Shown piece after piece: positions 4,709-11,313 of a stretch of DNA of 12,117 bases (positions within the stretch are counted from its first letter, which is position 1; every line of letters begins with the position of its first letter). Source of the DNA: Sedimentisphaerales bacterium (GTDB lineage: Bacteria; Planctomycetota; Phycisphaerae; Sedimentisphaerales; SG8-4). The notes below the pieces were generated by a model. The model was given only the letters and a program-made list of their open reading frames with translations, made no database searches and had not been told where the DNA came from. The position numbers and the translations under genes are program-made. Location: NCBI GenBank assembly GCA_016928975.1, contig JAFGJR010000071.1, positions 1 through 12,117 of the forward strand, in the 5' to 3' direction.

Positions 4709-7672
4709 ATGATTGAAACACAGAAGCGTTCTACCGGCCCGATGATAGTCGCCCTCATTCTTGCCTTTGTCCTCTTCGTAGCGGATGCCGGTAAATGGTG
4801 GCTACGCTCGCCGGCCGCCTTGGGCCAGGAGATCGACGCCGAGATGAAGAGTATCGAGGCTCTGGTCTATCGGCAACAGACTGTGTTTCACCAAGGTCAC
4901 GGCCGGACGCATGTTTCGGGCAATTGGAGCAGGATTCACGAGGCCGCAGATAGGTCACGAGAAGACATGTACTTTGCGAGTAGCGATGAAGGCACTATCG
5001 GTGACAACAATCCGGACAGCGCACTCGTGCGAGTCGTATGGGAAGTACCTGACGGGAACGATCTGAAAATCTATCTCGTCGACCACGAGTACGAGTGTTA
5101 TAAGGTCATGACAGAAGAAGGTCGAGCGTATAAGCGTGACCCGATGAAGGAGTTGCGATCCTATGTGGACATGCTGGACAACGCTGATCGAAAGCTCGAT
5201 ACGCGAACATTTGACGGTCATGAATGCATAGGTGTTGAAATCGACCGCAGTGAAGATGGAGATGCTCCGAAGGGCCGTATTGATCGCATCTGGTTGGACG
5301 TCAAGACGAAGCTGCCTGTTCGCACAGAGAAGCACGGCTGTTCCGTCCCCGGGCATCCCGAGCTGACGATCACATCCATACACGATCGGTTCAAATATCA
5401 CGCACAGATTCCGGTCCAGGATTTTGAGCCGGAGATTCCGGAGCGTTTCCTCAACGCCCATCCGGATGATCTGCCGGACGCCGTCAAGAGACGGCGGAGA
5501 GAGCAGGCCGCTGGAACACTTTCTGAGGCCGGGGAGCGATCCGATGACAATGTTTCGACTGTTGGATCTGCACAGCTTGACATTGCCATACACGACGAGA
5601 ACTTGACGGTGACGAAGCAGCCCGATGGCTCTTTCAGGGCTGAGACTGCAATTTCGAATAGGGGATCACGCCCTCTTCCCCAATTCCCAGTTTACTTCTA
5701 CGCCGGCGATCCTGATAAAGGTGGACGGCTTCTTGCGCACCATGGTGCGGGTCCTATCATGCCCGGTGATGGCTGGGGAGAATGCAATCCTCGTTTGAGA
5801 CTGAGACCCGGTGAGACCGTGATTTCAGTAGTGGTCGACCCTGACAACACAGTTGACGAGTCAAACGAGACAAACAACAAGGCATCACGAACAATCTCCA
5901 CGACTACTCAGGCAGAACCTGCTGAGAGTGCTGAATCTGCCAAAGTGGATATTGCCATAGGGGACAAGGACCTAATAGTGACGAGACTGTCTGATCGACT
6001 GTTTGAAGCAATGATTCCAATCTGCAACAAGACTTCCGTGTCGCTTCCCAGGTTCAGCGTGAATTTCTATGCCGGTGCTCCCGGTAAAGGCGAACGGCTT
6101 CTTTCAGCTCAGAACGCAGGCCCTATCATGCCTGGCGGTAGCTGGCTGGAAGGCACTCATCCTCACCGGCTGAGACCCGGGGAAAATACGATTTCCGTGG
6201 TACTTGACCCTGACAATGAAGTCGAAGAGTCAGATGAAACCAACAACAGAGCCTCGCAGAGCCTCTCCGAGATCATCTCCGAATGCGAACAGGTGGTTCG
6301 CGTCGGCGCAATACGGAAGCTGGATCTGTCAAGTGATGACATCTTGGAAGTCGAGGCCCGGGCTTCCGAGGGCTTCAACTTTCCGTATTACTTGTTCATC
6401 CCTGGCGGGATCGATAAGGATAGCCCGGTCTATATGTTGGTGGAAACAAACAATAGCGGTATGGTTTCAGATGATTTGGAAGTGCATCGGGCGAAGGCTC
6501 TGACGCTGGTGAAGAAATCTCACGCCAACCGGATGGCCAGGCGGCTTGGTGTTCCGTTGCTGGTCCCCACTTTTCCCCGTCCCCAGCCTGAGACCCACTC
6601 GTGGGCCTACACCCATGCTCTGGATATCGACACTCTTGAAATAACGGAAGGAGAGCTCATGCGTATCGATCTTCAACTGACGACGATGATCAAACATGCT
6701 CAAAGGCTTCTACGTACAAACGGATTCAAAATCAACGACAAGGTGTTCATGCATGGATTCTCCGCATCGGCGAAATTCTGTAACAGATATTGTTATCTGC
6801 ATCCTGAAATGGTCAAGGCTGTTGCCGCCGGCGGAGTGAACGGATTGCCGACTCTGCCCGTGCGAGAATGGAACGGATATGAGCTTCCCTTTCCAATTGG
6901 GCTATCCGGCATCGAGAGATTCACCGGCAAACCGTTTGATGAACGAGCGTTCAGGGAGGTAGCTCTTTACATCTATATGGGGTCGTCCGACAGAAATGAT
7001 ACTCTGCTGTCGCCTGAGGCCTGGCGAAAAGAAGAAGCTGCCATAATCAGGAAGGCCTTGGCCGCCGAAGAGATGATGCCGGACCGCTGGGAATTGAGCC
7101 GCAAGATCTATCACCAACAGAAACTCCCTGCGCAGTTAGTCACCTATAACGGAGTCGGCCATTCGATTCACAGCCAGATGCTGGACGACGTCATTGACTT
7201 CTTCAAGGCCAACGCCGGAGAGGAATACGTCCCAATAGAGCCTCATGAGTATCCGTCTGTTGACCCGGACAATGCCGCGAGGAAATCGGACGAGGCAAGG
7301 AACGAGGCCTCACAGACAGTCTCCACCCTTGTCAAGGTAAAGCCTGCTGACAGCGCTGAGAGCACGGTGCCGGCGGAAATGGTAGGTACATGGTTTTTTG
7401 ACAATCCTTGGGGAGATGACGAACAAATGGCAGTTTTTCCTGATGGTCGTGCCGTTGTCTTATACTCGAATGGACACCAAGACCAGACCAGTATCTTCGA
7501 TGGGTCTACAGAGCCAGGCGAACATAACAAGGCCAAGTATAGACTGATTGTTCGGGAGGACGGCATTTCAGTGAAGCACATTTTGAGTGTGAGCGGCAAA
7601 CCGTGGGATCGCATTGCTCCTGAGCCCCATACGAATCTGCTCAGATCACTGACAAGCTCTTCGAAAGACTGA
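4709..7672 (+). CDS. multidomain exported protein: LolA-like, two CARDB, alpha/beta hydrolase, beta-rich C-terminus
   Basis: This 987-residue protein starts at an ATG with AAAGGAG eight bases upstream, 86 bases after the anti-sigma partner and probably in its operon. A membrane anchor or uncleaved signal lies at about residues 12-28 (MIVALILAFVLFVADAG). A LolA-like module fills about 30-260 and is a paralogue of the upstream partner, without its cytoplasmic region. Two CARDB adhesion domains follow at about 290-397 and 413-520, each with FYAG, AGPIMPG, LRPGE, ISVV(V/L)DPDN and ET-NN landmarks. An alpha/beta-hydrolase domain follows at about 529-840. Its likely nucleophile is S685 in GFSAS, the acid D761 or D764 in GSSDRND, and the histidine H818 in GVGHS. 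Residues 850-885 repeat only the tail of a CARDB unit. The C-terminus (about 887-987, MVGTWFFDNPWGDDEQM and later RIAPEPHTNLLRSLT) looks like a small beta-rich, lipocalin-like domain. The substrate is unknown; an esterase on the cell surface is plausible. Its GC content appears lower than in the neighbouring genes. Confidence 0.85.
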   Translation: MIETQKRSTGPMIVALILAFVLFVADAGKWWLRSPAALGQEIDAEMKSIEALVYRQQTVFHQGHGRTHVSGNWSRIHEAADRSREDMYFASSDEGTIGDNNPDSALVRVVWEVPDGNDLKIYLVDHEYECYKVMTEEGRAYKRDPMKELRSYVDMLDNADRKLDTRTFDGHECIGVEIDRSEDGDAPKGRIDRIWLDVKTKLPVRTEKHGCSVPGHPELTITSIHDRFKYHAQIPVQDFEPEIPERFLNAHPDDLPDAVKRRRREQAAGTLSEAGERSDDNVSTVGSAQLDIAIHDENLTVTKQPDGSFRAETAISNRGSRPLPQFPVYFYAGDPDKGGRLLAHHGAGPIMPGDGWGECNPRLRLRPGETVISVVVDPDNTVDESNETNNKASRTISTTTQAEPAESAESAKVDIAIGDKDLIVTRLSDRLFEAMIPICNKTSVSLPRFSVNFYAGAPGKGERLLSAQNAGPIMPGGSWLEGTHPHRLRPGENTISVVLDPDNEVEESDETNNRASQSLSEIISECEQVVRVGAIRKLDLSSDDILEVEARASEGFNFPYYLFIPGGIDKDSPVYMLVETNNSGMVSDDLEVHRAKALTLVKKSHANRMARRLGVPLLVPTFPRPQPETHSWAYTHALDIDTLEITEGELMRIDLQLTTMIKHAQRLLRTNGFKINDKVFMHGFSASAKFCNRYCYLHPEMVKAVAAGGVNGLPTLPVREWNGYELPFPIGLSGIERFTGKPFDERAFREVALYIYMGSSDRNDTLLSPEAWRKEEAAIIRKALAAEEMMPDRWELSRKIYHQQKLPAQLVTYNGVGHSIHSQMLDDVIDFFKANAGEEYVPIEPHEYPSVDPDNAARKSDEARNEASQTVSTLVKVKPADSAESTVPAEMVGTWFFDNPWGDDEQMAVFPDGRAVVLYSNGHQDQTSIFDGSTEPGEHNKAKYRLIVREDGISVKHILSVSGKPWDRIAPEPHTNLLRSLTSSSKD

Positions 7673-7804
7673 CGAACGCCACTGCATAGGCTTCGAGATA
7701 AGCGCAAGCACACACGGAAAGAACCCGCCAGGTGGACTACTTGTCTCTGGTCTGATGCCGAAACCGGACTGCCGGTGCACGTGGAACATCGCGGCCGGCC
7801 AACT
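7668..7804 (+). pseudogene. decayed LolA-like module fragment with one frameshift
   Basis: This is a dead copy of the exported module found in the three anti-sigma partners. In one frame (from 7680) it reads HCIGFEISASTHGKNPP, matching DCVGFEISASKYGKNPA in the partner at 3690. About one base is then missing near 7732. From 7733 the next frame reads WTTCLWSDAETGLPVHVEHRGRP, to be compared with the W-L-D-R-I-W-F-D-K-E-T-K-L-P-V-R-I-E series and its SGRP ending at 3690. The fragment begins where the 987-residue gene ends and stops where IS110-like sequence begins, so both ends look like break points. It probably remains from a further sigma/partner duplication. Confidence 0.8.
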
Positions 7805-7808
7805 GACG

Positions 7809-7952
7809 GTAGGTGTTTCCATTCTTGCTGCTGCGCTTGCCGTTGGATGTGTGGATGGCTCGCACGCAGTGGCAGTAGGACGTGTAACCTCCGACTCTCT
7901 CGAATCGCCCGATATCCCCGGTCCCCAGCATGATCGTCAATGCCAGAATCAC
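7809..7952 (-). pseudogene. IS110-family transposase fragment (C-terminal domain)
   Basis: The minus strand reads ILALTIMLGTGDIGRFERVG, then YTSYCHCVRAIHTSNGKR and SSKNGNTY. This follows the conserved C-terminal (Transposase_20/IS116) pattern of IS110 enzymes, roughly ILALTIM-ETGDIGRF--V--ASYCRCV, then SNGKKKGEGN-KNGN-YL-WA. About three residues appear to be missing between NGK and KNGN. The catalytic serine region and the DEDD domain are absent. Only about 48 codons remain, flanked directly by the LolA-like fragment on one side and the IstB fragment on the other. It cannot be active. Family assignment is from remembered consensus. Confidence 0.75.
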
Positions 7953-8099
7953 GCTCGGGAGGCGCGGGACTTCTTATGGTTAGGACCACCGGGTACCGTT
8001 AAGAGTCACCTCTGTCAGGCCATCCAGAAGGGCTTCCAGGTGCTCTACCGTTCGATCTTCGACGTGGTCCGAGACTTCCTGGAAGACGAGGCCTTCGCG
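7953..8099 (+). pseudogene. istB: IS21-family IstB ATPase fragment
   Basis: The plus strand reads AREARDFLWLGPPGTVKSHL, then CQAIQKGFQVLYRSIFDVV and RDFLEDEAFA. This is the Walker A part and the following strand of IstB, the ATPase helper of IS21 transposition. Two lesions are visible. The Walker A glycine before the lysine has become valine (GPPGTVKS, where GPPGTGKS is expected). About five residues usually found between QAI and the glycine of KGF are missing. The N-terminal region, Walker B and the rest are gone, and no istA transposase gene is present. It ends at 8096-8100, exactly where HepT-coding sequence begins on the other strand, so it marks the event that cut hepT. Confidence 0.85.
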
Positions 8100-8228
8100 C
8101 GCCGCAGCATCGATGGTCCCCTCATCCTGAGCGAAGACCTCAAAGGACATCCCGGCGGTGTAGCGAGCAACTCTCTCAACAGCTTCACCAGTATCCTCCA
8201 GCAGCAGATTGACGGGCCTCTTAGACAT
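8097..8228 (-). pseudogene. hepT: HepT-type toxin, truncated (first 44 codons)
   Basis: The minus strand encodes MSKRPVNLLLEDTGEAVERV, then ARYTAGMSFEVFAQDEGTID and AAAR. This is the N-terminal helix pair of HepT (DUF86) toxins of MntA/HepT systems. After residue 44 the frame runs 38 more codons through antisense istB before stopping at 7980, giving an 82-residue chimera unlike HepT. HepT toxins are normally over 100 residues and carry their RNase motif (R-x4-H-x-Y) in the C-terminal half, which is missing. Toxicity should therefore be lost. Its ATG overlaps the mntA stop by eight bases, the normal arrangement for this operon. A reading-frame annotator may call 7980-8228 a small hypothetical gene. 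Confidence 0.85.
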
Positions 8229-8511
8229 AGATCAGTTCCGGCTCGATTACCTTCCAGCCGTTGGGTTTGACATCTCGGCTGGATACTACGTCAACAGGCA
8301 TGCCCAGCAATTTCTCGATGGTTTCGCACAAGGTGACAAAATCGAGCCCTATGGAAGGGTCAACCTCCACGAGGATGTCCACATCGCTGTTTTCCCGCTG
8401 ATCGCCCCGGGCATAGGAGCCGAAAAGAGCGATCCTGCGAACCTTGAAGACCGCCTGCAAGCGATCTTTCTTTTCAGACAAGGTTCTCATCATCTGCTCT
8501 CTTGTCGTCAT
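8221..8511 (-). CDS. mntA: MntA-type nucleotidyltransferase antitoxin
   Basis: The 96-residue protein is a minimal nucleotidyltransferase. It has the signature GSYARGDQRENSDVDILVEV, with G31-S32 and the metal-binding D43 and D45. D74 (PVDVV) is the probable third aspartate, so the active site looks complete. In MntA/HepT systems this antitoxin adenylylates a tyrosine of the HepT RNase. The cytoplasmic product is expected to pair with the gene that it overlaps (8221-8228), but that toxin is truncated, so the antitoxin appears orphaned. The ATG at 8511 was chosen because GGTGA lies seven bases upstream. A TTG at 8532 would add seven residues. A good promoter lies upstream at 8622-8649, so the gene is probably still expressed. 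Confidence 0.92.
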   Translation of the reverse strand: MTTREQMMRTLSEKKDRLQAVFKVRRIALFGSYARGDQRENSDVDILVEVDPSIGLDFVTLCETIEKLLGMPVDVVSSRDVKPNGWKVIEPELIYV

Positions 8512-8621
8512 GTCACATTCACCATCAGACAAATCAGCGGCACAAGCAAGCGGCCAAGTCCCTCTTGATTTTCTCTTTCTCTTGCTGTGCTGCGATCATG
8601 ATCTGCCCCTTATCAGAGACA

Positions 8622-8649
8622 ATTATACCTTGTGGCATAGAGCAAACAA
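8622..8649 (-). promoter_or_regulatory. sigma70-like promoter for mntA
   Basis: On the minus strand a perfect -10 box TATAAT (plus positions 8622-8627) lies 16 bases downstream of TTGTTT (8644-8649), a partial -35 box. Transcription would start near 8615, leaving a leader of about 100 bases before the mntA ATG. This is the best housekeeping-type promoter that I see in the window. Its strength rests on the -10 box. Confidence 0.6.
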
Positions 8650-8663
8650 GGCGTCCGGGTTGT

Positions 8664-8705
8664 TATACTGGTGAGAAAGGATCGATCCGGACGAAAGGGC
8701 CTTTC
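8664..8705 (+). promoter_or_regulatory. possible -10 box and palindrome ahead of the third sigma gene
   Basis: TATACT (8664-8669) resembles a -10 box, but no -35 box lies at normal spacing. Downstream, GAAAGG-G-CCTTTC (8693-8705) is a perfect palindrome with a one-base centre. It contains the AAAGGG that serves as the likely ribosome site for a GTG start at 8707, so a protein or RNA hairpin here could mask translation. The promoter call is weak and the palindrome is directly visible. Confidence 0.3.
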
Positions 8706-8712
8706 GGTGCTG

Positions 8713-9255
8713 ATGGAAGATCGGGTGTTGGTGTGGCGGCTGAACCGTGGGGACGCGACGGCGCTGGCTCGGGTGTACGAGAAGTGCCGGGACGGCCTGC
8801 TTCGGCTGGCGGCGTCGATGCTGAACGACCGGGCGGCGGCGGAGGATATCGTGCAGGACGTCTTCGTTCGCTTCGCCGGCGCCGCTCGCACGTTCCGGCT
8901 GACCGGGAGCCTCAAGGGCTACCTGGCGACCTGCGTCGCCAACGCTGCCCGCAATAGCCTCAAGGCCGCGCGGCGCAGGGAGGTGACCGGCATGAACGAG
9001 AATGTGGCCGGCGCCCCCGAGACCCCGGGCCCGGAGCACTGGCTGATCTACAGCGAGCAGTTTGCACGGGTCCGTGGGGCGATGGGCGAGCTGCCGTCCG
9101 AGCAGCGCGAGGTCGTCACGCTTCGCCTGTACGGCGACGTGCCGTTCCGCGAGATCGCCGAATGGCAGAAGACGTCGATCAAGACCGTCCAGAGCCGCTA
9201 CCGCTACGGCCTGGACAAGCTGCGATTCCTTTTGAATGGCGAGATGGACACATGA
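8713..9255 (+). CDS. ECF-type RNA polymerase sigma factor
   Basis: The 180-residue sigma factor has the same layout as the one at 3148. Region 2 spans about residues 20-88 (AAAEDIVQDVFVRFAGAART, ending in KAARRRE). Region 4 spans about 124-173 (LPSEQREVVTLRLYGDVPF, then EIAEWQKTSIKTVQSRYRYG). Its opening, MEDRVLVWRLNRGDATAL, parallels MLEDRKLLWRLKHGDRDAL. The start is uncertain. I chose ATG 8713 by that match. GTG 8707 has the better ribosome site (AAAGGG, seven bases away) and adds two residues. GTG 8671 lacks one and overlaps a -10-like box. The stop overlaps the next start as ATGA. It heads an operon with a membrane partner and a pseudopilin and probably controls it. Confidence 0.93.
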   Translation: MEDRVLVWRLNRGDATALARVYEKCRDGLLRLAASMLNDRAAAEDIVQDVFVRFAGAARTFRLTGSLKGYLATCVANAARNSLKAARRREVTGMNENVAGAPETPGPEHWLIYSEQFARVRGAMGELPSEQREVVTLRLYGDVPFREIAEWQKTSIKTVQSRYRYGLDKLRFLLNGEMDT

Positions 9256-10151
9256 GATCGCCGAGAGAAACAGAGCGATTCATCGGAGACGCGGCCGTCC
9301 GCGCCGGCCAGGCGCGAGACGCGACCGTCCTGAGCAAGATGCAGGAGGCGTACGCAGGTTCCACCCCGGCGGTTTCGACCCAGCGGCCGGACTACTGGGG
9401 CCTGGTGTTCGAGAGCCGCTGCGCGAGGTTCGCGGCCGCCGCGGTGATCCTGCTGTCGCTGATCGTCCTCGTCGGCCAGTTCGGGGCCTTTGTCGCGGGC
9501 GGCAACGTAGCCTGGGCCGATGTCACGCAGCGGTTCCAGACGGTGCCGTTCTTCTATGCGTCGATCTACATGAAGCAGGACGTGCAGTCATGGCCGCTGC
9601 ATTGTGAATTGTGGATGAGCAAAGGAGGCAATGCGCGCGTGCACGTCGGCTCGCAGGTCGTCTTCGGCCGGGATGGGCGCGTCACTCGGGCCTTCGACAT
9701 CGGACAGCGACAGGAAGTTGAGGCGGACCAGGCGGCCACGCAGATCATTCACATGCTCGCGACGCCCGGGGAGTTCTCGCTGGAGACCCTGATTCAGTGC
9801 ATTTCGGCCGGCAAGCTGGTCGATATCACCCCCGCCATGAACGCACACGCGGCTATTGGCGAGGACCTTGTCGTCTTTGAGGCCCAACTGGTCGTGGACC
9901 CGGGCTGGGTGCGCATCTACGCCCTTCGCGAGAGCAGACTGCCCGTCGGGCTGCGAATGTGGGAGCCGGCCCAGGGATTCCTGGTGGATGCTTTGATCAC
10001 TTACCCCAGGGAGGAGTCGGCGATCGCGTTCGATGCGAACGCCTTCGCAGCGAAACTCCATGATCCGACAAGTAGCGCGACCACCCTGATCTACCTGTTC
10101 CTCAAAGACCCCGCCGGGCGCGATCTGACGCCCGGAGACCCGGTGAGATGA
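9252..10151 (+). CDS. membrane-anchored anti-sigma-like partner
   Basis: This 299-residue protein begins at the ATG inside the ATGA overlap with the sigma gene. The frame is open to 9162, but the overlap and the match of MRSPRETERF to MRSARDIDNR (the partner at 255) fix the start. About 58 cytoplasmic residues precede a membrane helix at about 60-82 (FAAAAVILLSLIVLVGQFG), then GGNVAWADVTQRF. The exported domain is more diverged than in the other partners: it keeps a strand pattern ending in YALRESRLPVGLRMWEP, the counterpart of the KTKLPVRIE segment. The C-terminal FDANAFAAKLHDP resembles the closing F-P-P part of LolA-like domains. The inferred role is anti-sigma sensing at the membrane. No zinc motif is present. 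Confidence 0.72.
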   Translation: MRSPRETERFIGDAAVRAGQARDATVLSKMQEAYAGSTPAVSTQRPDYWGLVFESRCARFAAAAVILLSLIVLVGQFGAFVAGGNVAWADVTQRFQTVPFFYASIYMKQDVQSWPLHCELWMSKGGNARVHVGSQVVFGRDGRVTRAFDIGQRQEVEADQAATQIIHMLATPGEFSLETLIQCISAGKLVDITPAMNAHAAIGEDLVVFEAQLVVDPGWVRIYALRESRLPVGLRMWEPAQGFLVDALITYPREESAIAFDANAFAAKLHDPTSSATTLIYLFLKDPAGRDLTPGDPVR

Positions 10152-10193
10152 CGAAGGGACGTGGCCGAATTCTGTTCGGCAGAAGGAGATACC

Positions 10194-10976
10194 ATGTTCA
10201 GAGTACGGAGCCTCTCAAGCGAAAGAGGCGGATTCACCCTGATCGAGTTGCTGGTCGTGATTTCCATCGTCGCTTTGTTATTGTCGATCCTGCTGCCCTG
10301 TCTGGGGCGGGCAAAGGAGCACGCCCGGCGCACGGCCTGCCAGAACAACCTGCACCAGGGGCTCATCGCCGGCAACATGTACGCCGGAGACCATGACGGC
10401 TTTCTGCCCGAAGGGAGTATTATCGACAAGTCCGCGCCCGGCTATAACAGCAGTTGGGACAGTGCCGATCTGCTGACGCTGGTCAATTACCGGATGATGA
10501 CGGCCTTCGCCGGGTACGGCTTGACGGAGCAGTGCGCCACCTGCGAGACGGCGCGCAAGTACTTCGAATCCACCGAAGGCTGGCTCAGCCCGCTGCCGTC
10601 GCCCCGCACGCTGCTGCCCACGGCCTATATCGGCTGGATCTACTGGGGCAACCGCGGCGACTGGACCGACTTGAACACGGGCAAGAAATACGTCACCGCC
10701 AAGAAAGTCACGGACCGGCCCACCTCGAATACTCTCGTCACGTGCTTCTGCTACAATCGCTACGACGCCGTAGGCCCCGGGGGCAACTGGCCCGCCTGGT
10801 ACGCCTCTCACGTCCGTGGCACATTCCAGCACGCCGTCGGGCTGCCGATGGACCCGACACCCGACGGACTCGTCGTCGGCTACCTCGATGGCGCCGCCCG
10901 CTTCGTCAAATGGTCCAACCTGACCCCCAGCAACCACGAGGGCGACTACCTCGTCTACTACGACCGCGACTCATAG
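10194..10976 (+). CDS. type II secretion/type IV pilin-like pseudopilin
   Basis: The 260-residue protein is a class III-like prepilin. A short basic leader ends in ERGG, and the peptidase site is G13|F14 in [13 protein letters not shown], with E18 as the conserved Glu5 of the mature protein. The hydrophobic helix that follows ([17 protein letters not shown]) anchors or packs the subunit. The following [19 protein letters not shown] is typical of planctomycete PulG-like proteins. The C-terminal FQHAVG and [12 protein letters not shown] resemble their H-x9-DG-type ending. AGAAGGAG six bases before ATG 10194 decides the start. It is 42 bases after the anti-sigma partner, so it is probably in the sigma operon and a likely output of it. 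Its globular part contains four or more cysteines. A role in secretion or surface structures is inferred; no pilus machinery is nearby. Confidence 0.9.
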   Translation: MFRVRSLSSERGGFTLIELLVVISIVALLLSILLPCLGRAKEHARRTACQNNLHQGLIAGNMYAGDHDGFLPEGSIIDKSAPGYNSSWDSADLLTLVNYRMMTAFAGYGLTEQCATCETARKYFESTEGWLSPLPSPRTLLPTAYIGWIYWGNRGDWTDLNTGKKYVTAKKVTDRPTSNTLVTCFCYNRYDAVGPGGNWPAWYASHVRGTFQHAVGLPMDPTPDGLVVGYLDGAARFVKWSNLTPSNHEGDYLVYYDRDS

Positions 10977-11164
10977 GCTTTCAATTTCCACCCCGGGCCG
11001 GACGACATGACTACTGATGTCTGACGTTACCGTGGCTATCGCAGCGATGCTCACCGGGTTAGCGCGATGCGCTTTGAGCAGGAACGCGACGCATCTTGTG
11101 CTGGATCAACTCGACCGTTGTCACGACGGGGCAGGCTCACGCAGAAGTGAAAACTCCCGTGTAA

Positions 11165-11177
11165 CGTTTGACAAACG
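11165..11177. repeat. 13-bp palindrome
   Basis: CGTTTG-A-CAAACG is a perfect palindrome with a single central base. It lies about 140 bases before the ATG of the endonuclease-like gene. Its size and symmetry suit a dimeric repressor such as a restriction-modification controller protein. No controller gene is present in the window, so this is only a candidate operator. Confidence 0.3.
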
Positions 11178-11194
11178 CTCGCACGACGGTTAGC

Positions 11195-11243
11195 TTAGCG
11201 GTTGTAGGCCGTTTGCCTGCGGCCGACACGGTCGGACCGCTGA
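11195..11243. repeat. nested imperfect inverted repeats
   Basis: An outer stem TTAGCGGT/ACCGCTGA (11195-11202 and 11236-11243) has one mismatch. It encloses an inner stem TGTAGGCCG/CGGCCGACA, also with one mismatch, leaving an unpaired segment on one side. A competing stem CCGAC-ACG-GTCGG (11223-11235) is perfect. This may be a folded RNA leader, a terminator-like element or the end of a mobile element. It does not fit a tRNA, since no T-loop sequence is in place. Confidence 0.4.
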
Positions 11244-11313
11244 GGCGGAGGCAGTGTGCGCCAGCGCGATCCAATTACAGGTTCGGCGGCACAGAAGAAT
11301 CGGTGAGCGTCCG

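Larger units (their letters stand above)
10977..11313. other. structured intergenic DNA between pseudopilin and endonuclease-like gene
   Basis: These 337 bases hold no convincing gene. A 58-codon frame (ATG 11017 to TAG 11191-11193, starting MSDVTVAIAAMLTGLARCAL) is open, but I recognise nothing in it and see no ribosome site. The region contains the palindrome at 11165-11177 and the nested stems at 11195-11243. A GATGCG/CGCATC pair (11066-11071 and 11090-11095) has an 18-base loop. The base composition and structure suggest debris or an element end, but no terminal repeat is evident. Confidence 0.5.

Noticed and set aside
7243..7989. A 248-codon minus-strand frame.
   Set aside because: It is mostly antisense to the C-terminus of the 987-residue protein and runs across the fragment junctions.
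7755..8270. A 171-codon plus-strand frame that could be called one hypothetical gene.
   Set aside because: It strings together out-of-frame LolA-like sequence, antisense IS110 sequence, the IstB fragment and antisense hepT. Only the IstB part (7953-8099) is meaningful.
11191..11250. A possible tRNA, because GGTTAGCTTAGCGGTTGTAGG looks like a D-arm.
   Set aside because: No anticodon stem, TTCRANNC T-loop or acceptor pairing can be placed, and the stems seen do not form a cloverleaf.
10977..11313. An integron attC site ahead of the endonuclease-like gene.
   Set aside because: TAAC and GTTA motifs occur, but no pair matches RYYYAAC and GTTRRRY at attC spacing.
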